A stretch of 64,000 nucleotides of DNA from Aristolochia californica (Eukaryota > Streptophyta > Magnoliopsida > Piperales > Aristolochiaceae). The notes under the pieces are model-generated. The model did not search any database. It was not told where the DNA came from and saw only the letters and a program-made list of their open reading frames with translations. The stretch is from assembly GCA_029961685.1 (NCBI GenBank), contig JARWKL010000012.1, positions 12,431,955 to 12,495,954 of the forward strand, written 5' to 3'. Shown here in pieces: positions 10,643-26,000 of this stretch. A program made the position numbers and the translations under genes. Every line of letters starts with the position of its first letter. The stretch's first letter is position 1.

Positions 10643-13600
10643 TCAATCTATTAGGGTTGAACTAGTGGAATTTCCCAAACTTGGATAACCAAAATTTTGT
10701 GTTCAATTGTGGTGTGTGAATCAATTTTCATTACTTACATTTGTTAATGTTTTAATTTTTTTTCCATACATAAAGTCCAAATTAAATTTTGTTGTGATCA
10801 ATTTACCTTTTTTTGTTTACGGCATGAAGGGAGAACGAAAACTCAAAGTTTTGATTTAATAAAAAACTGTACATCTAAAATGGAGATGTACAATGCACAA
10901 ATGTAGAGAGATATAATTCCAAAGAGTGTCTGTGATTTTTCAGGATTGTGAGCTCTTTTCAGTTTTTAGTTCTCATGTTTTGCAATCGTCGGGAAAAGGG
11001 GGAGGCGGGGGATTTTTAATTGAGTGTTGGCTCCCAATCCGTAAGTCGTTTCTTACAATAATATAGCCCGTTACAAATGAAAAACACTTTACAATCATCT
11101 ATGATTGTTAGGTCAGCTTTTTGCAAACGGGGAAAATAACGGCTTGTTTGACTCAGGTAAATATCCCACCGCACGTTCACTAGAAAATTTAAAGAGCGTA
11201 TGTTATTCTCTTTAAAAGCTATGGATCCATAGGTCATTTGCACCTTTAACATGTTTCAAGCTTGCATATCCATTTTTAAAGCACGTGTGGAACAAATCTC
11301 TTTCTTGTTAAATTCCAAGCTATTAGGGTTGAACTAGTGGAATTTCCGAAACTTGGATAACAAAAGTTTTGTGTTAATTTTTGGTGTGTGAATAAATTTT
11401 CTTTACATACATTTGTTATTTTTTAAAATTTTTTCCATTCATAACCTCAAAAATTTTCATTTTGCTGTGATATTTTTTCCTTTTTTTGTTTGCGGGATGA
11501 AGGGAGAGAGAAAACTCAAAGTTTTGATTTAAGAAAAAAGTGTAGATCTAAAATCGAGACGCACAGTGCACAAATGTAGAGAGAGATAATTCCAATGAGT
11601 GTCTGTAATTTTTGGGGAATTTAAGCTCTTTTTAGTTTTTATATCTAAGGTTTTTCAATCGTCAGGAAAAGGGGGAGGCGTGGTGTTTTTAACTGAGTGT
11701 TGACTCCCAATCTGTAAGTCATTTATTACAAAAATATAGCCCGTTACGAATGATAAATCACTTTACAATCATCTATGATTGTTAGGTATGCTTTTTGTGA
11801 ACGGGCAAAATAATGGCTAGTTTGATTCTGGTAAATATCCCACCACACGTTCATTGAGAATTTAATGAGCGTTTGTTATTCTCTTTAAAAGCTTTGGATC
11901 CATTGGTCATTTGCATCTTTAACATGTTTCTAGCATGCATATCCATTTTTAAAACACGTGTAGAAGAAATATCGTTCTTGTAAAATTCCATGCAATAGGG
12001 GTTGAACTAGGGGAATTTTTCAAACTTGGAATACAAAACTTTTGTGTTCATTTGTGGTGTGTGAATAAATTTTCTATACTTACATTTGTTATTGTTTTAA
12101 TTTTTTTCACATATAAACTCTAAAATTTTCATTTTGTTGTGATCTATTAGCCTTTTTTTGTTTACGGGATGAAGGGAGAGCGAAAACTCAAAGTTTTGAT
12201 TTAAGAAAAAAATGTACATCTAAAATGGAGATGCACAATGCACAAATGTTGGGAGAGATAATTCCAAAGAGTTTTTGTAATTTTTAGGGATTGTAAGATC
12301 TTTTTAGTTTTTGTATCTCAGGTTTTGCAATCGTCGGGAAAACAGGGAAGCGTAGTATTTTTAACTGACAGTTGACTCCCAATCCGTATGTCATTTCTTA
12401 CAAAAATATTGCCCGTTACACATGATAAATCACATTACAATCATCTATGATTGTTAGGTCAGCTTTTTGAAAACAGGCAAAATAATGGCTTGTTTGACTC
12501 GGGTAAATATCCCGACGCACGTTCACTTCAGAATTTATTGAGTGTTTGTTATTCTCATTAAAAGCTTTGGATCCATAGGTCATTTGCATCTTTAACATGT
12601 TTCAAGCATGCATATCCATTTTTAAAACACGTCTAGAAGAATTCTCTTTCATGTAAAATTTCAAGCTATTAGGGTTGAACTAGTGGAATTTCCCAAACTT
12701 GGATAACAAAAATTTTGTGTTCAATTGTGGTGTGTGAATAAATTTTCTTTACTTACATTTGTTAATGTTTTAATTTTTTTTCCATACATAAACTCTAAAA
12801 TTTACATTTTGTTGTGATCTATTTACCTTTTTTTGTTTACGGCATGAAGGGAGAACGAAAACTCAAAGTTTTGATTTAATAAAAAAGTGTACATCTAAAA
12901 TGGAGATGCACAATGCACAAATGTAGAGAGATATAATTCTAAAGAGTCTCTATGATTTTTCAGGATTGTGAGCTCTTTTTAGTTTTTAGTTCTCAGGTTT
13001 TGCAATCGTCGGGAAAAGGGTGACACCCAATCCGTAAGTCATTTCTTACAATAATATAGCCCGTTACGAATGAAAAATCACTTTACAATCATGTTTGATA
13101 GTTAGGTCAGTTTTTTTGCAAACGGACAAAATAATGGCTTGTTTGTCTCGGGTAAGTATCCCACCGCACGTTTATTTAGAATTTAATCAACGTTTGTTAT
13201 TCTCTTTAAAAGCTTTGGATCCATAGGTCATTTGCATATTTAACATGTTTGAAGCATGCATATCCATTTTTAAAACACATGTAGAAGAAATCTCTTTCTT
13301 GTAAATTTCCATGCAATTAGGGTTGAACTAGTGGAATTTCTCAAACTAGGAAAACAAAACTTTTGTGATCATTTGTGGTGTGTGAATAAATTTTCTATAC
13401 TTATATTTTTTATTGTTTTATTTTTTTTCATAGATACACTCAAAAATTTTCATTTAGTTGTGATCTATTTGCCTTTTTTTGGTTTACGGGATGAAGGGAG
13501 AGCGAAAACTCAAAGTTTTAATTTAAGAAAAAAGTGTACATCTAAAATGGAGATGCACAATGCAGAAATGAAGGGAGAGATAATTCCATAGAGTGTTTGT

Positions 13601-16600
13601 AATTTTTAGGGATTGTAAGATCTTTTTAGTTTTTGTATCTCAGGTTTTGTAATCGTCGGGAAAACGGGGCGGCGTGGTATTTTTTAACTGACTGTTGACT
13701 CCCAATCCGTATGTCATTTCAAACAAAAATATAGCCCGTTACTCATGATAAATCACTTTACAATCGTCTATGATTGTTAGGTCAGCTTTTTGAAAACGGG
13801 CAAAATAATGGCTTGTTTGACTCGGGTAAATATCCCGCCGCACGTTCACTTCAGAATTTAATGAGTGTTTGTTATTCTCATTAATAGCTTTGGATCCATA
13901 GGTCATTTGCATCTTCAACATGTTTCAAGCATGCATATCCATTTTTAAAACACGTCTAGAAGAATTCTCTTTGTTGTAAAATTTCAAGCTATTAGGGTTG
14001 AACTAGTGGAATTTCCCAAACTTGGATAACAAAATTTTTTTGTTCAATTGTGGTGTGTGAATAAATTTTCATTACTTAACTTTTTTTAATGTTTAAATTT
14101 TTTTTCCATACATAAACTCTAAAATTTACATTTTGTCGTGATCTATTTACCTTTTTTTGTTTACGGCATGAAGGGAGAACGAAAACTCAAAGTTTTGATT
14201 TAATAAAAAAGTGTAGATCTAAAATGGAGATACACAATGCACAAATATAGAGAGATATAATTCCAAAGAGTGTCGGTGATTTTTCAGGATTGTGAGCTCT
14301 TTTCAGTTTTTAGTTCTCAGGTTTTGCAATCATCGGGAAAAGGGGGAGGCGGGGGATTTTTAATTGAGTGTTGACTCCCAATCCGTAAGTCATTTCTTAC
14401 AATAATATAGCCCGTTACGAATGAAAAATCACTTTGCAGTCATCTATGATTGTTAGGTCAGCTTTTTGCAAACGGGCAAAATAATGGCTTATTTGACTCG
14501 GGTATATATCCTACCACACGTTCAGTAGAGAATTTAATGAGCGTATGTTATTCTCTTTAAAAGATTTCGATCCATAGGTCATTTGCATCTTTAACATGTT
14601 TCAAGCTTGCATATCCATTTTTAAAACACATGTGGAACAAATCTCTTTCTTGTAAAATTCAAAGCTATTGGGGTTGATCTAGTAGAATTTCCCAAACTTG
14701 GGTAACAAAAGTTGTGTTAATTTTTTGCGTGTGAATAAATTTTCTTTGCTTACATTTGTTATTGTTTTAAATTTTTTCCACACAAAAACTCAAAAATTTT
14801 CATTTTGCTGTGATCTATTTGCCTTTTTTTGTTTACGGGATGAAGGGAGAGAGAAAACTCAAAGTTTTGATTTTAAAAAAAAGTGTACATCTAAAATGGA
14901 GACGCACAGTGCACAAATGTAGAGAGAGATAATTCCAATGAGTGTCTGTAATTTTTAGGGAATTTAAGCTCTTTTTAGTTTTTATATCTCAGGTTCTCAA
15001 TCGTCGGGAAATGGGGGAGGCGGGGTGTTTTTAACTGAGTGTTGACTCCCAATCCGTAAGTCATTTCTTACAAAAATATAGCCCATTGCGGATGATAAAT
15101 CACTTTACAATCATCTATGATTGTTAGGTAAGCTTTTTGTGAATGAGCAAAATAATGGCTAGTTTGATTCTGGTAAATATCCCACCGCACGTTCATTGAG
15201 AATTTAATGAGCGTTTGTTATTCTCTTTAAAAGCTTCGGATCCATAGGTCCTTTTCATCTTTAACATGTTTCAAGCATGCATACCCATTTTTAAAACACG
15301 TGTAGACGAAATCTTTTTCTTGTAAAATTCCATGCAATTAGGGTTGAACTAGTGGAATTTCTCAAACTGGGAAAATAACACTTTTGTGTTCATTTGTGGT
15401 GTGTGAATAAATTTTCTATACTTACATTTGTTATTGTTTTAATTTTAATTCACACATAAACTCTAAAATTTTCATTTTGTTGTGATCTATTTCCCTTTTT
15501 ATGTTTACGGGATGAAGGGAGAGCGAAAACTCAAAGTTTTGATTTAAGAAAAAAGTGAACATCTAAAATGGAGATGCACAATGCAGAAATGAAGGGAGAG
15601 ATAATTCCATAGAGTGTTTGTAATTTTTAGGGATTGTAAGATCTTTTTAGTTTTTGTATCTCAGGTTTTGCAATCGTCGGGAAAACGGGGAGGCGTGGTA
15701 TTTTTAATTGACAGTTGACTCCCAATCTGTATGTCATTTCTTACAAAAATATAGCCCGTTACTCATGATAAACCACATTACAATCATCTACAATTGTTAA
15801 GTCAGCTTTTTGAAAACGGGCAAAATAATGGCTTGTTTGACTCAGGTAAATATCCCGCCGCACGTTCACTTCAGAATTTAATGAGTGTTTGTTATTCTCA
15901 TTAAAAGATTTGGATCCATAGGTCATTTGCATCTTTAACATGTTCCAAGCATGCATATCCATTTTTAAAACACGTCTAGAAGAATTCTCTTTCTAGTAAA
16001 ATTTCAAGCTATTAGGGTTGAACTACTGGAATTTCCCAAACTTGGATAACAAAAATTTTGTGTTCAATTGTAGTGTGTGAATAAATTTTCATTACTTACA
16101 TTTGCTAATGTTTTAATTTTTTTTCCATACATAAACTCTAAAATTTATATTTTTTTGTCATCTATTTACCTTTTTTTGTTTACGGCATGAAGGGAGAACG
16201 AAAACTCAAAGTTTTGATTTAATAAAAAAGTGTACATCTAAAATGGAGATGCACAACGCACAAATGTAGAGAGATATAATTCTAAAGAGTATCTGTGATT
16301 TTTCAGGATTGTGAGCTCTTTTCAGTTTTTAGTTCTCAGGTTTTGCAATCGTCGGGAAAAGGGGGAGGCCGGGGATTTTTAATTGAGTGTTGACTCCCAA
16401 TCCGTAAGTCATTTCTTACAAATAAAATAGCCCGTTATGAATGAAAAATCACTTTACAATCATCTATGATTGTTAGGTCAGCTTTTAGCAAACGGGCAAA
16501 ATAATGGCTTGTTTGACTCGAGCAAATATCCCACCGCACGTTCACTAGAGAATTTAATGAGCGTATGTTATTCTCTTTAAAAGCTTTGGATCCATAGGTC

Positions 16601-19600
16601 ATTTGCATCTTTAACATCTTTCAAGCTTGCATATCCATTTTTAAAACATGTGTGGAACAAATCTCTTTCTTGTAAAATTCCAAGCTATTAGGGTTGAACT
16701 AGTGGAATTTCCCAAACTTGGATAACAAAAGTTTTGTGTTAATTTTTGGTGTGTGAATAAATTTTCTTTACTTATATTTGTTATTTTTTTAAATTTTTTC
16801 CATACATAAACTCAAAAATTTTCATTTTGCTGTGATCTATTTGCCTTTTTTTGTTTACAGGATGAAGGGAGAGGGAAAACTCAAAGTTTTTATTTAAGAA
16901 AAAAGAGTATATCTAAAATGGAGGCGCACAGTGCATAAATGTAGAGAGAGATAATTCCAAAGAGTCTCTGTAATTTTTAGGGAATTTAAGCTCTTTTTAG
17001 TTTATATATCTCAGGTTTCTCAATCGTCGGGAAAAGGGGGAGGCGGGGTGCTTTTAACTGAGTGTTGACTCCGAATCCGTAAGTCATTTCTTACAAAAAT
17101 ATAGCCCGTTACGGATGATAAATCACTTTACAATCATCTATGATTGTTAGGTAAGCTTTTTGTGAACGGGCAAAATAATGGCTAGTTGGATTCAGGTAAA
17201 TATCCCACCGCACGTTCATTGAGAATTTAATGAGCGTTTGTTATTCTCTTTAAAAGCTTTGGATCCATAGGTCATTTGCATCTTTGACATGTTTCAAGCA
17301 TGCATATCCATTTTTAAAACACGTGTAGAAGAAATCTCTTTCTTGTAAAATTCCATGCAATTAGGGTTGAACTAGAGGAATTTCTCAAACTTGGAAAACA
17401 AAACTTTTGTGTTCATTTGTGGTGTGTGATTAAATTTTCTATACATACATTTGTTATTGTTTGAATTTTTTTTCACACATAAACTCTAAAATTTTCATTT
17501 TGTTGTGATCTTTCTGCCTTTTTTGGATTACGGGATGAAGGCAGAGCAAAAACTCAAAGTTTTGATTTAAGAAAAAGTGTACATCTAAAATGCAAATGCA
17601 CAATGCACAAATGTAGGGAGAGATAATTACAAAGAGTGTTTGTAATTTTTAGGGATTGTAAGATCTTTTTAGTTTTTGTATCTCAGGTTTTGCAATCGTC
17701 GGAAAAAAGCGGAGGCGTGGTATTTTTAACAGACTGTTGACTCCCAATCCGTATGTCATTTCTTCCAATAATATAGCCCGTTACAAATGAAAAATCACTT
17801 TAGAATCATCTATGATTGTGAGGTCAGCTTTTTGGAAAAGGGCAAAATAATGGCTTGTTTTACTCGGGTAAATATCCCACCGCACGTTCACTAGAGAATT
17901 TAATGAGCGTATGTTATTCTCTTCAAAAGCTTTGGATCCATAGGTCATTTGCATCTTTAACATGTTTCAAGGTTGCATATCCATTTTTAAAACACGTGTG
18001 GAACAAATCTCTTTCTTGTAAAATTCCAAGCTATTAGGTTTGAACTAGTGGAATTTCCCAAACTTGGATAGCAAAAGTTTTGTGTTAATTTTTGGTGTGT
18101 GAATAAATTTTCTTTACTTACATTTGTTATTGTTTGAAATTTTTTCCATACATAAACTCAAAAAATTTCATTTTGCTGTTATCTATTTGCCTTTTTTTGT
18201 TTACGGGATGAAGGGAGAGAGAAAACTCAAAGTTTTGATTTAAGAAAAAAGTGTACATCTAAAATGGTGAAGCACAGTGCACAAATGTAGAGAGAGATAA
18301 TTCCAATGAGTGTCTGTAATTTTTAGGGAATTTTAGCTCTTTTTAGTTTTTATATCTCAGGTTTTGCAATCGTCGGGAAAAGGGGGAGGCGTGGTGTTTT
18401 TAACTGAGTGTTGACTCCCAATCCGTAAGTCATTTCTTACAAAAATATAGCCCGTTACAGATGATAAATCACTTGACAATCATCTATGATTGTTAGGTAA
18501 GCTTTTTGTGCACGGGCAAAATAATTGCTAGTTTGATTCTGGTAAATATCCCACCGCACGTTCATTGAGCATTTAATGAGCGTTTGTTATTCTCTTTAAT
18601 AGCTTCGAATCCATGGGTCATTTGCATCTTTAACATGTTTCAAGCATGCATATCCATTTTTAAAACACGTGTCGAAGAAATCTCTTTCTTGTAAAATTCC
18701 ATGCAATTAGGGTTGAACTAGTGGAATTTCTCAAACTTGGAAAACAAAACTTTTGTGTTCATTTGTGGTGTGTGAATAAATTTTCTATACTTACATTTGT
18801 TATTGTTTTAATTTTTTTTCACACATAAACTCTAAAATTTTCATTTTGTTGTGATCTATTTGCCTTTTTCGTTTACAGGATGAAGGCAGAGCGAAAACTC
18901 AAAGTTTTGATTTAAGAAAAAAGTGTAGATCTAAAATGGAGATGCACAATGCACAAATGTAGGGAGAGATAATTCCAAAGAGTGTTTGTAATTTTTAGGG
19001 ATTGTAGGATCTTTTTAGTTTTTGTATCTCAGGTTTTGCAATCGTCGGGAAAACGGGGAGGCGTGGTATTTTTAACTGACTGTTGACTCCCAATCCGTAT
19101 GTCAAGTCTTACAAAAATATAGCCCGTTACTCATGATAAATCACTTTACAATCATCTATGATTGTTAGGTCAGCTTTTTGAAAACGGGAAAAATAATGGC
19201 TTGTTTGACTCGGGTAAATATCCCGCTGCATGTTCACTTCATCATTTAATGAGTGTTTGTTATTCTCATTAAAAGCTTTGGATCCATAGGTCATTTGCAT
19301 CTTTAACATGTTTCAAGCATGCATATCCATTTTTAAAACACTTTCTTCTAAAACTTCCAGCTATTAGGGTTGAACTACTGGAATTTCCCAAACTTGGATA
19401 ACAAAAATTTTGTGTTCAATTGTGGTGTGTGAATAAATTTTCATTAATTACATTTGTTAATGTTTTAATTTTTTTCCATACATAAACTCTAAAACTTACA
19501 TTTTTTTGTGATCTATTTACTTTTTTTTGTTTACGGCATGAAGGGAGAACGAAAACTCAAAGTTTTGATTTAATCAAAAAGTGTAAATCTAAAATGGAGA

Positions 19601-20012
19601 TGCACAATGCACAAATGTGGAGAGATATAATTCCAAAGAGGGTCTGTAATTTTTCAGGATTGTGAGCTCTTTTCAGTTTTTATTTCTCAGGTTTTGCAAT
19701 CGTCGAGAAAAGGGGGAGGCGGGGGATTTTTAATTGAGTGTTGACTCCCAATCCGTAAGTCATTTCTTACAATAATATAGCCCGTTACGAATGAAAAATC
19801 ACTTTACAATCATCTATGATTGTTAAGTCAGCTTTTTGCAAATGGGCAAAATAATGGCTTGTTTGAATCGGGTAAATATCCCACCGTACGTTCAGTAGAA
19901 TATTTAATGAGCGTATGTTATTCTCTTTAAAATCTTTTGGATCCATAGGTCATTTGCATCTTTAACATGTTTCAAGCTTGCCTATCCATTTTTAAAACAC
20001 GTGAGAAAAAAA
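10625..20012. repeat. 14-monomer higher-order repeat, copy 2 (9388 bp)
   Basis: Anchors: 11223 C, 11896 A, 12569 B, 13217 C/A, 13892 B, 14568 C, 15238 A, 15912 B, 16588 C, 17261 A, 17934 B/C, 18607 A, 19280 B, 19939 C, each exactly 9388 bp after its copy 1 partner. The start is the chimeric junction, where a C-type tail continues into a B-type tail within an 18-bp sequence shared by both. By-eye differences from the other copies are very few; one is a T-run variant near 16786 where copies 1 and 3 have a G. Confidence 0.96.
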
Positions 20013-20030
20013 TCTCTTTCTTGTAAAATT
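20013..20030. other. Breakpoint of the 14-mer unit (second junction)
   Basis: This is the same 18-bp join as at 10625-10642. It carries the same private G-to-T change a few bases downstream (CAATCTA where the left parent reads CAAGCTA). The shared change indicates that this junction was copied from the first one, or the reverse, rather than formed independently. Confidence 0.85.
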
Positions 20031-23000
20031 TCAATCTATTAGGGTTGAACTAGTGGAATTTCCCAAACTTGGATAACCAAAATTTTGTGTTCAATTGTGG
20101 TGTGTGAATCAATTTTCATTACTTACATTTGTTAATGTTTTAATTTTTTTTCCATACATAAAGTCCAAATTAAATTTTGTTGTGATCAATTTACCTTTTT
20201 TTGTTTACGGCATGAAGGGAGAACGAAAACTCAAAGTTTTGATTTAATAAAAAACTGTACATCTAAAATGGAGATGTACAATGCACAAATGTAGAGAGAT
20301 ATAATTCCAAAGAGTGTCTGTGATTTTTCAGGATTGTGAGCTCTTTTCAGTTTTTAGTTCTCATGTTTTGCAATCGTCGGGAAAAGGGGGAGGCGGGGGA
20401 TTTTTAATTGAGTGTTGGCTCCCAATCCGTAAGTCGTTTCTTACAATAATATAGCCCGTTACAAATGAAAAACACTTTACAATCATCTATGATTGTTAGG
20501 TCAGCTTTTTGCAAACGGGGAAAATAACGGCTTGTTTGACTCAGGTAAATATCCCACCGCACGTTCACTAGAAAATTTAAAGAGCGTATGTTATTCTCTT
20601 TAAAAGCTATGGATCCATAGGTCATTTGCACCTTTAACATGTTTCAAGCTTGCATATCCATTTTTAAAGCACGTGTGGAACAAATCTCTTTCTTGTTAAA
20701 TTCCAAGCTATTAGGGTTGAACTAGTGGAATTTCCGAAACTTGGATAACAAAAGTTTTGTGTTAATTTTTGGTGTGTGAATAAATTTTCTTTACATACAT
20801 TTGTTATTTTTTAAAATTTTTTCCATTCATAACCTCAAAAATTTTCATTTTGCTGTGATATTTTTTCCTTTTTTTGTTTGCGGGATGAAGGGAGAGAGAA
20901 AACTCAAAGTTTTGATTTAAGAAAAAAGTGTAGATCTAAAATCGAGACGCACAGTGCACAAATGTAGAGAGAGATAATTCCAATGAGTGTCTGTAATTTT
21001 TGGGGAATTTAAGCTCTTTTTAGTTTTTATATCTAAGGTTTTTCAATCGTCAGGAAAAGGGGGAGGCGTGGTGTTTTTAACTGAGTGTTGACTCCCAATC
21101 TGTAAGTCATTTATTACAAAAATATAGCCCGTTACGAATGATAAATCACTTTACAATCATCTATGATTGTTAGGTATGCTTTTTGTGAACGGGCAAAATA
21201 ATGGCTAGTTTGATTCTGGTAAATATCCCACCACACGTTCATTGAGAATTTAATGAGCGTTTGTTATTCTCTTTAAAAGCTTTGGATCCATTGGTCATTT
21301 GCATCTTTAACATGTTTCTAGCATGCATATCCATTTTTAAAACACGTGTAGAAGAAATATCGTTCTTGTAAAATTCCATGCAATAGGGGTTGAACTAGGG
21401 GAATTTTTCAAACTTGGAATACAAAACTTTTGTGTTCATTTGTGGTGTGTGAATAAATTTTCTATACTTACATTTGTTATTGTTTTAATTTTTTTCACAT
21501 ATAAACTCTAAAATTTTCATTTTGTTGTGATCTATTAGCCTTTTTTTGTTTACGGGATGAAGGGAGAGCGAAAACTCAAAGTTTTGATTTAAGAAAAAAA
21601 TGTACATCTAAAATGGAGATGCACAATGCACAAATGTTGGGAGAGATAATTCCAAAGAGTTTTTGTAATTTTTAGGGATTGTAAGATCTTTTTAGTTTTT
21701 GTATCTCAGGTTTTGCAATCGTCGGGAAAACAGGGAAGCGTAGTATTTTTAACTGACAGTTGACTCCCAATCCGTATGTCATTTCTTACAAAAATATTGC
21801 CCGTTACACATGATAAATCACATTACAATCATCTATGATTGTTAGGTCAGCTTTTTGAAAACAGGCAAAATAATGGCTTGTTTGACTCGGGTAAATATCC
21901 CGACGCACGTTCACTTCAGAATTTATTGAGTGTTTGTTATTCTCATTAAAAGCTTTGGATCCATAGGTCATTTGCATCTTTAACATGTTTCAAGCATGCA
22001 TATCCATTTTTAAAACACGTCTAGAAGAATTCTCTTTCATGTAAAATTTCAAGCTATTAGGGTTGAACTAGTGGAATTTCCCAAACTTGGATAACAAAAA
22101 TTTTGTGTTCAATTGTGGTGTGTGAATAAATTTTCTTTACTTACATTTGTTAATGTTTTAATTTTTTTTCCATACATAAACTCTAAAATTTACATTTTGT
22201 TGTGATCTATTTACCTTTTTTTGTTTACGGCATGAAGGGAGAACGAAAACTCAAAGTTTTGATTTAATAAAAAAGTGTACATCTAAAATGGAGATGCACA
22301 ATGCACAAATGTAGAGAGATATAATTCTAAAGAGTCTCTATGATTTTTCAGGATTGTGAGCTCTTTTTAGTTTTTAGTTCTCAGGTTTTGCAATCGTCGG
22401 GAAAAGGGTGACACCCAATCCGTAAGTCATTTCTTACAATAATATAGCCCGTTACGAATGAAAAATCACTTTACAATCATGTTTGATAGTTAGGTCAGTT
22501 TTTTTGCAAACGGACAAAATAATGGCTTGTTTGTCTCGGGTAAGTATCCCACCGCACGTTTATTTAGAATTTAATCAACGTTTGTTATTCTCTTTAAAAG
22601 CTTTGGATCCATAGGTCATTTGCATATTTAACATGTTTGAAGCATGCATATCCATTTTTAAAACACATGTAGAAGAAATCTCTTTCTTGTAAATTTCCAT
22701 GCAATTAGGGTTGAACTAGTGGAATTTCTCAAACTAGGAAAACAAAACTTTTGTGATCATTTGTGGTGTGTGAATAAATTTTCTATACTTATATTTTTTA
22801 TTGTTTTATTTTTTTTCATAGATACACTCAAAAATTTTCATTTAGTTGTGATCTATTTGCCTTTTTTTGGTTTACGGGATGAAGGGAGAGCGAAAACTCA
22901 AAGTTTTAATTTAAGAAAAAAGTGTACATCTAAAATGGAGATGCACAATGCAGAAATGAAGGGAGAGATAATTCCATAGAGTGTTTGTAATTTTTAGGGA

Positions 23001-26000
23001 TTGTAAGATCTTTTTAGTTTTTGTATCTCAGGTTTTGTAATCGTCGGGAAAACGGGGCGGCGTGGTATTTTTTAACTGACTGTTGACTCCCAATCCGTAT
23101 GTCATTTCAAACAAAAATATAGCCCGTTACTCATGATAAATCACTTTACAATCGTCTATGATTGTTAGGTCAGCTTTTTGAAAACGGGCAAAATAATGGC
23201 TTGTTTGACTCGGGTAAATATCCCGCCGCACGTTCACTTCAGAATTTAATGAGTGTTTGTTATTCTCATTAATAGCTTTGGATCCATAGGTCATTTGCAT
23301 CTTCAACATGTTTCAAGCATGCATATCCATTTTTAAAACACGTCTAGAAGAATTCTCTTTGTTGTAAAATTTCAAGCTATTAGGGTTGAACTAGTGGAAT
23401 TTCCCAAACTTGGATAACAAAATTTTTTTGTTCAATTGTGGTGTGTGAATAAATTTTCATTACTTAACTTTTTTTAATGTTTAAATTTTTTTTCCATACA
23501 TAAACTCTAAAATTTACATTTTGTCGTGATCTATTTACCTTTTTTTGTTTACGGCATGAAGGGAGAACGAAAACTCAAAGTTTTGATTTAATAAAAAAGT
23601 GTAGATCTAAAATGGAGATACACAATGCACAAATATAGAGAGATATAATTCCAAAGAGTGTCGGTGATTTTTCAGGATTGTGAGCTCTTTTCAGTTTTTA
23701 GTTCTCAGGTTTTGCAATCATCGGGAAAAGGGGGAGGCGGGGGATTTTTAATTGAGTGTTGACTCCCAATCCGTAAGTCATTTCTTACAATAATATAGCC
23801 CGTTACGAATGAAAAATCACTTTGCAGTCATCTATGATTGTTAGGTCAGCTTTTTGCAAACGGGCAAAATAATGGCTTATTTGACTCGGGTATATATCCT
23901 ACCACACGTTCAGTAGAGAATTTAATGAGCGTATGTTATTCTCTTTAAAAGATTTCGATCCATAGGTCATTTGCATCTTTAACATGTTTCAAGCTTGCAT
24001 ATCCATTTTTAAAACACATGTGGAACAAATCTCTTTCTTGTAAAATTCAAAGCTATTGGGGTTGATCTAGTAGAATTTCCCAAACTTGGGTAACAAAAGT
24101 TGTGTTAATTTTTTGCGTGTGAATAAATTTTCTTTGCTTACATTTGTTATTGTTTTAAATTTTTTCCACACAAAAACTCAAAAATTTTCATTTTGCTGTG
24201 ATCTATTTGCCTTTTTTTGTTTACGGGATGAAGGGAGAGAGAAAACTCAAAGTTTTGATTTTAAAAAAAAGTGTACATCTAAAATGGAGACGCACAGTGC
24301 ACAAATGTAGAGAGAGATAATTCCAATGAGTGTCTGTAATTTTTAGGGAATTTAAGCTCTTTTTAGTTTTTATATCTCAGGTTCTCAATCGTCGGGAAAT
24401 GGGGGAGGCGGGGTGTTTTTAACTGAGTGTTGACTCCCAATCCGTAAGTCATTTCTTACAAAAATATAGCCCATTGCGGATGATAAATCACTTTACAATC
24501 ATCTATGATTGTTAGGTAAGCTTTTTGTGAATGAGCAAAATAATGGCTAGTTTGATTCTGGTAAATATCCCACCGCACGTTCATTGAGAATTTAATGAGC
24601 GTTTGTTATTCTCTTTCAAAAGCTTCGGATCCATAGGTCCTTTTCATCTTTAACATGTTTCAAGCATGCATACCCATTTTTAAAACACGTGTAGACGAAA
24701 TCTTTTTCTTGTAAAATTCCATGCAATTAGGGTTGAACTAGTGGAATTTCTCAAACTGGGAAAATAACACTTTTGTGTTCATTTGTGGTGTGTGAATAAA
24801 TTTTCTATACTTACATTTGTTATTGTTTTAATTTTAATTCACACATAAACTCTAAAATTTTCATTTTGTTGTGATCTATTTCCCTTTTTATGTTTACGGG
24901 ATGAAGGGAGAGCGAAAACTCAAAGTTTTGATTTAAGAAAAAAGTGAACATCTAAAATGGAGATGCACAATGCAGAAATGAAGGGAGAGATAATTCCATA
25001 GAGTGTTTGTAATTTTTAGGGATTGTAAGATCTTTTTAGTTTTTGTATCTCAGGTTTTGCAATCGTCGGAAAACGGGGAGGCGTGGTATTTTTAATTGAC
25101 AGTTGACTCCCAATCTGTATGTCATTTCTTACAAAAATATAGCCCGTTACTCATGATAAACCACATTACAATCATCTACAATTGTTAAGTCAGCTTTTTG
25201 AAAACGGGCAAAATAATGGCTTGTTTGACTCAGGTAAATATCCCGCCGCACGTTCACTTCAGAATTTAATGAGTGTTTGTTATTCTCATTAAAAGATTTG
25301 GATCCATAGGTCATTTGCATCTTTAACATGTTCCAAGCATGCATATCCATTTTTAAAACACGTCTAGAAGAATTCTCTTTCTAGTAAAATTTCAAGCTAT
25401 TAGGGTTGAACTACTGGAATTTCCCAAACTTGGATAACAAAAATTTTGTGTTCAATTGTAGTGTGTGAATAAATTTTCATTACTTACATTTGCTAATGTT
25501 TTAATTTTTTTTCCATACATAAACTCTAAAATTTATATTTTTTTGTCATCTATTTACCTTTTTTTGTTTACGGCATGAAGGGAGAACGAAAACTCAAAGT
25601 TTTGATTTAATAAAAAAGTGTACATCTAAAATGGAGATGCACAACGCACAAATGTAGAGAGATATAATTCTAAAGAGTATCTGTGATTTTTCAGGATTGT
25701 GAGCTCTTTTCAGTTTTTAGTTCTCAGGTTTTGCAATCGTCGGGAAAAGGGGGAGGCCGGGGATTTTTAATTGAGTGTTGACTCCCAATCCGTAAGTCAT
25801 TTCTTACAAATAAAATAGCCCGTTATGAATGAAAAATCACTTTACAATCATCTATGATTGTTAGGTCAGCTTTTAGCAAACGGGCAAAATAATGGCTTGT
25901 TTGACTCGAGCAAATATCCCACCGCACGTTCACTAGAGAATTTAATGAGCGTATGTTATTCTCTTTAAAAGCTTTGGATCCATAGGTCATTTGCATCTTT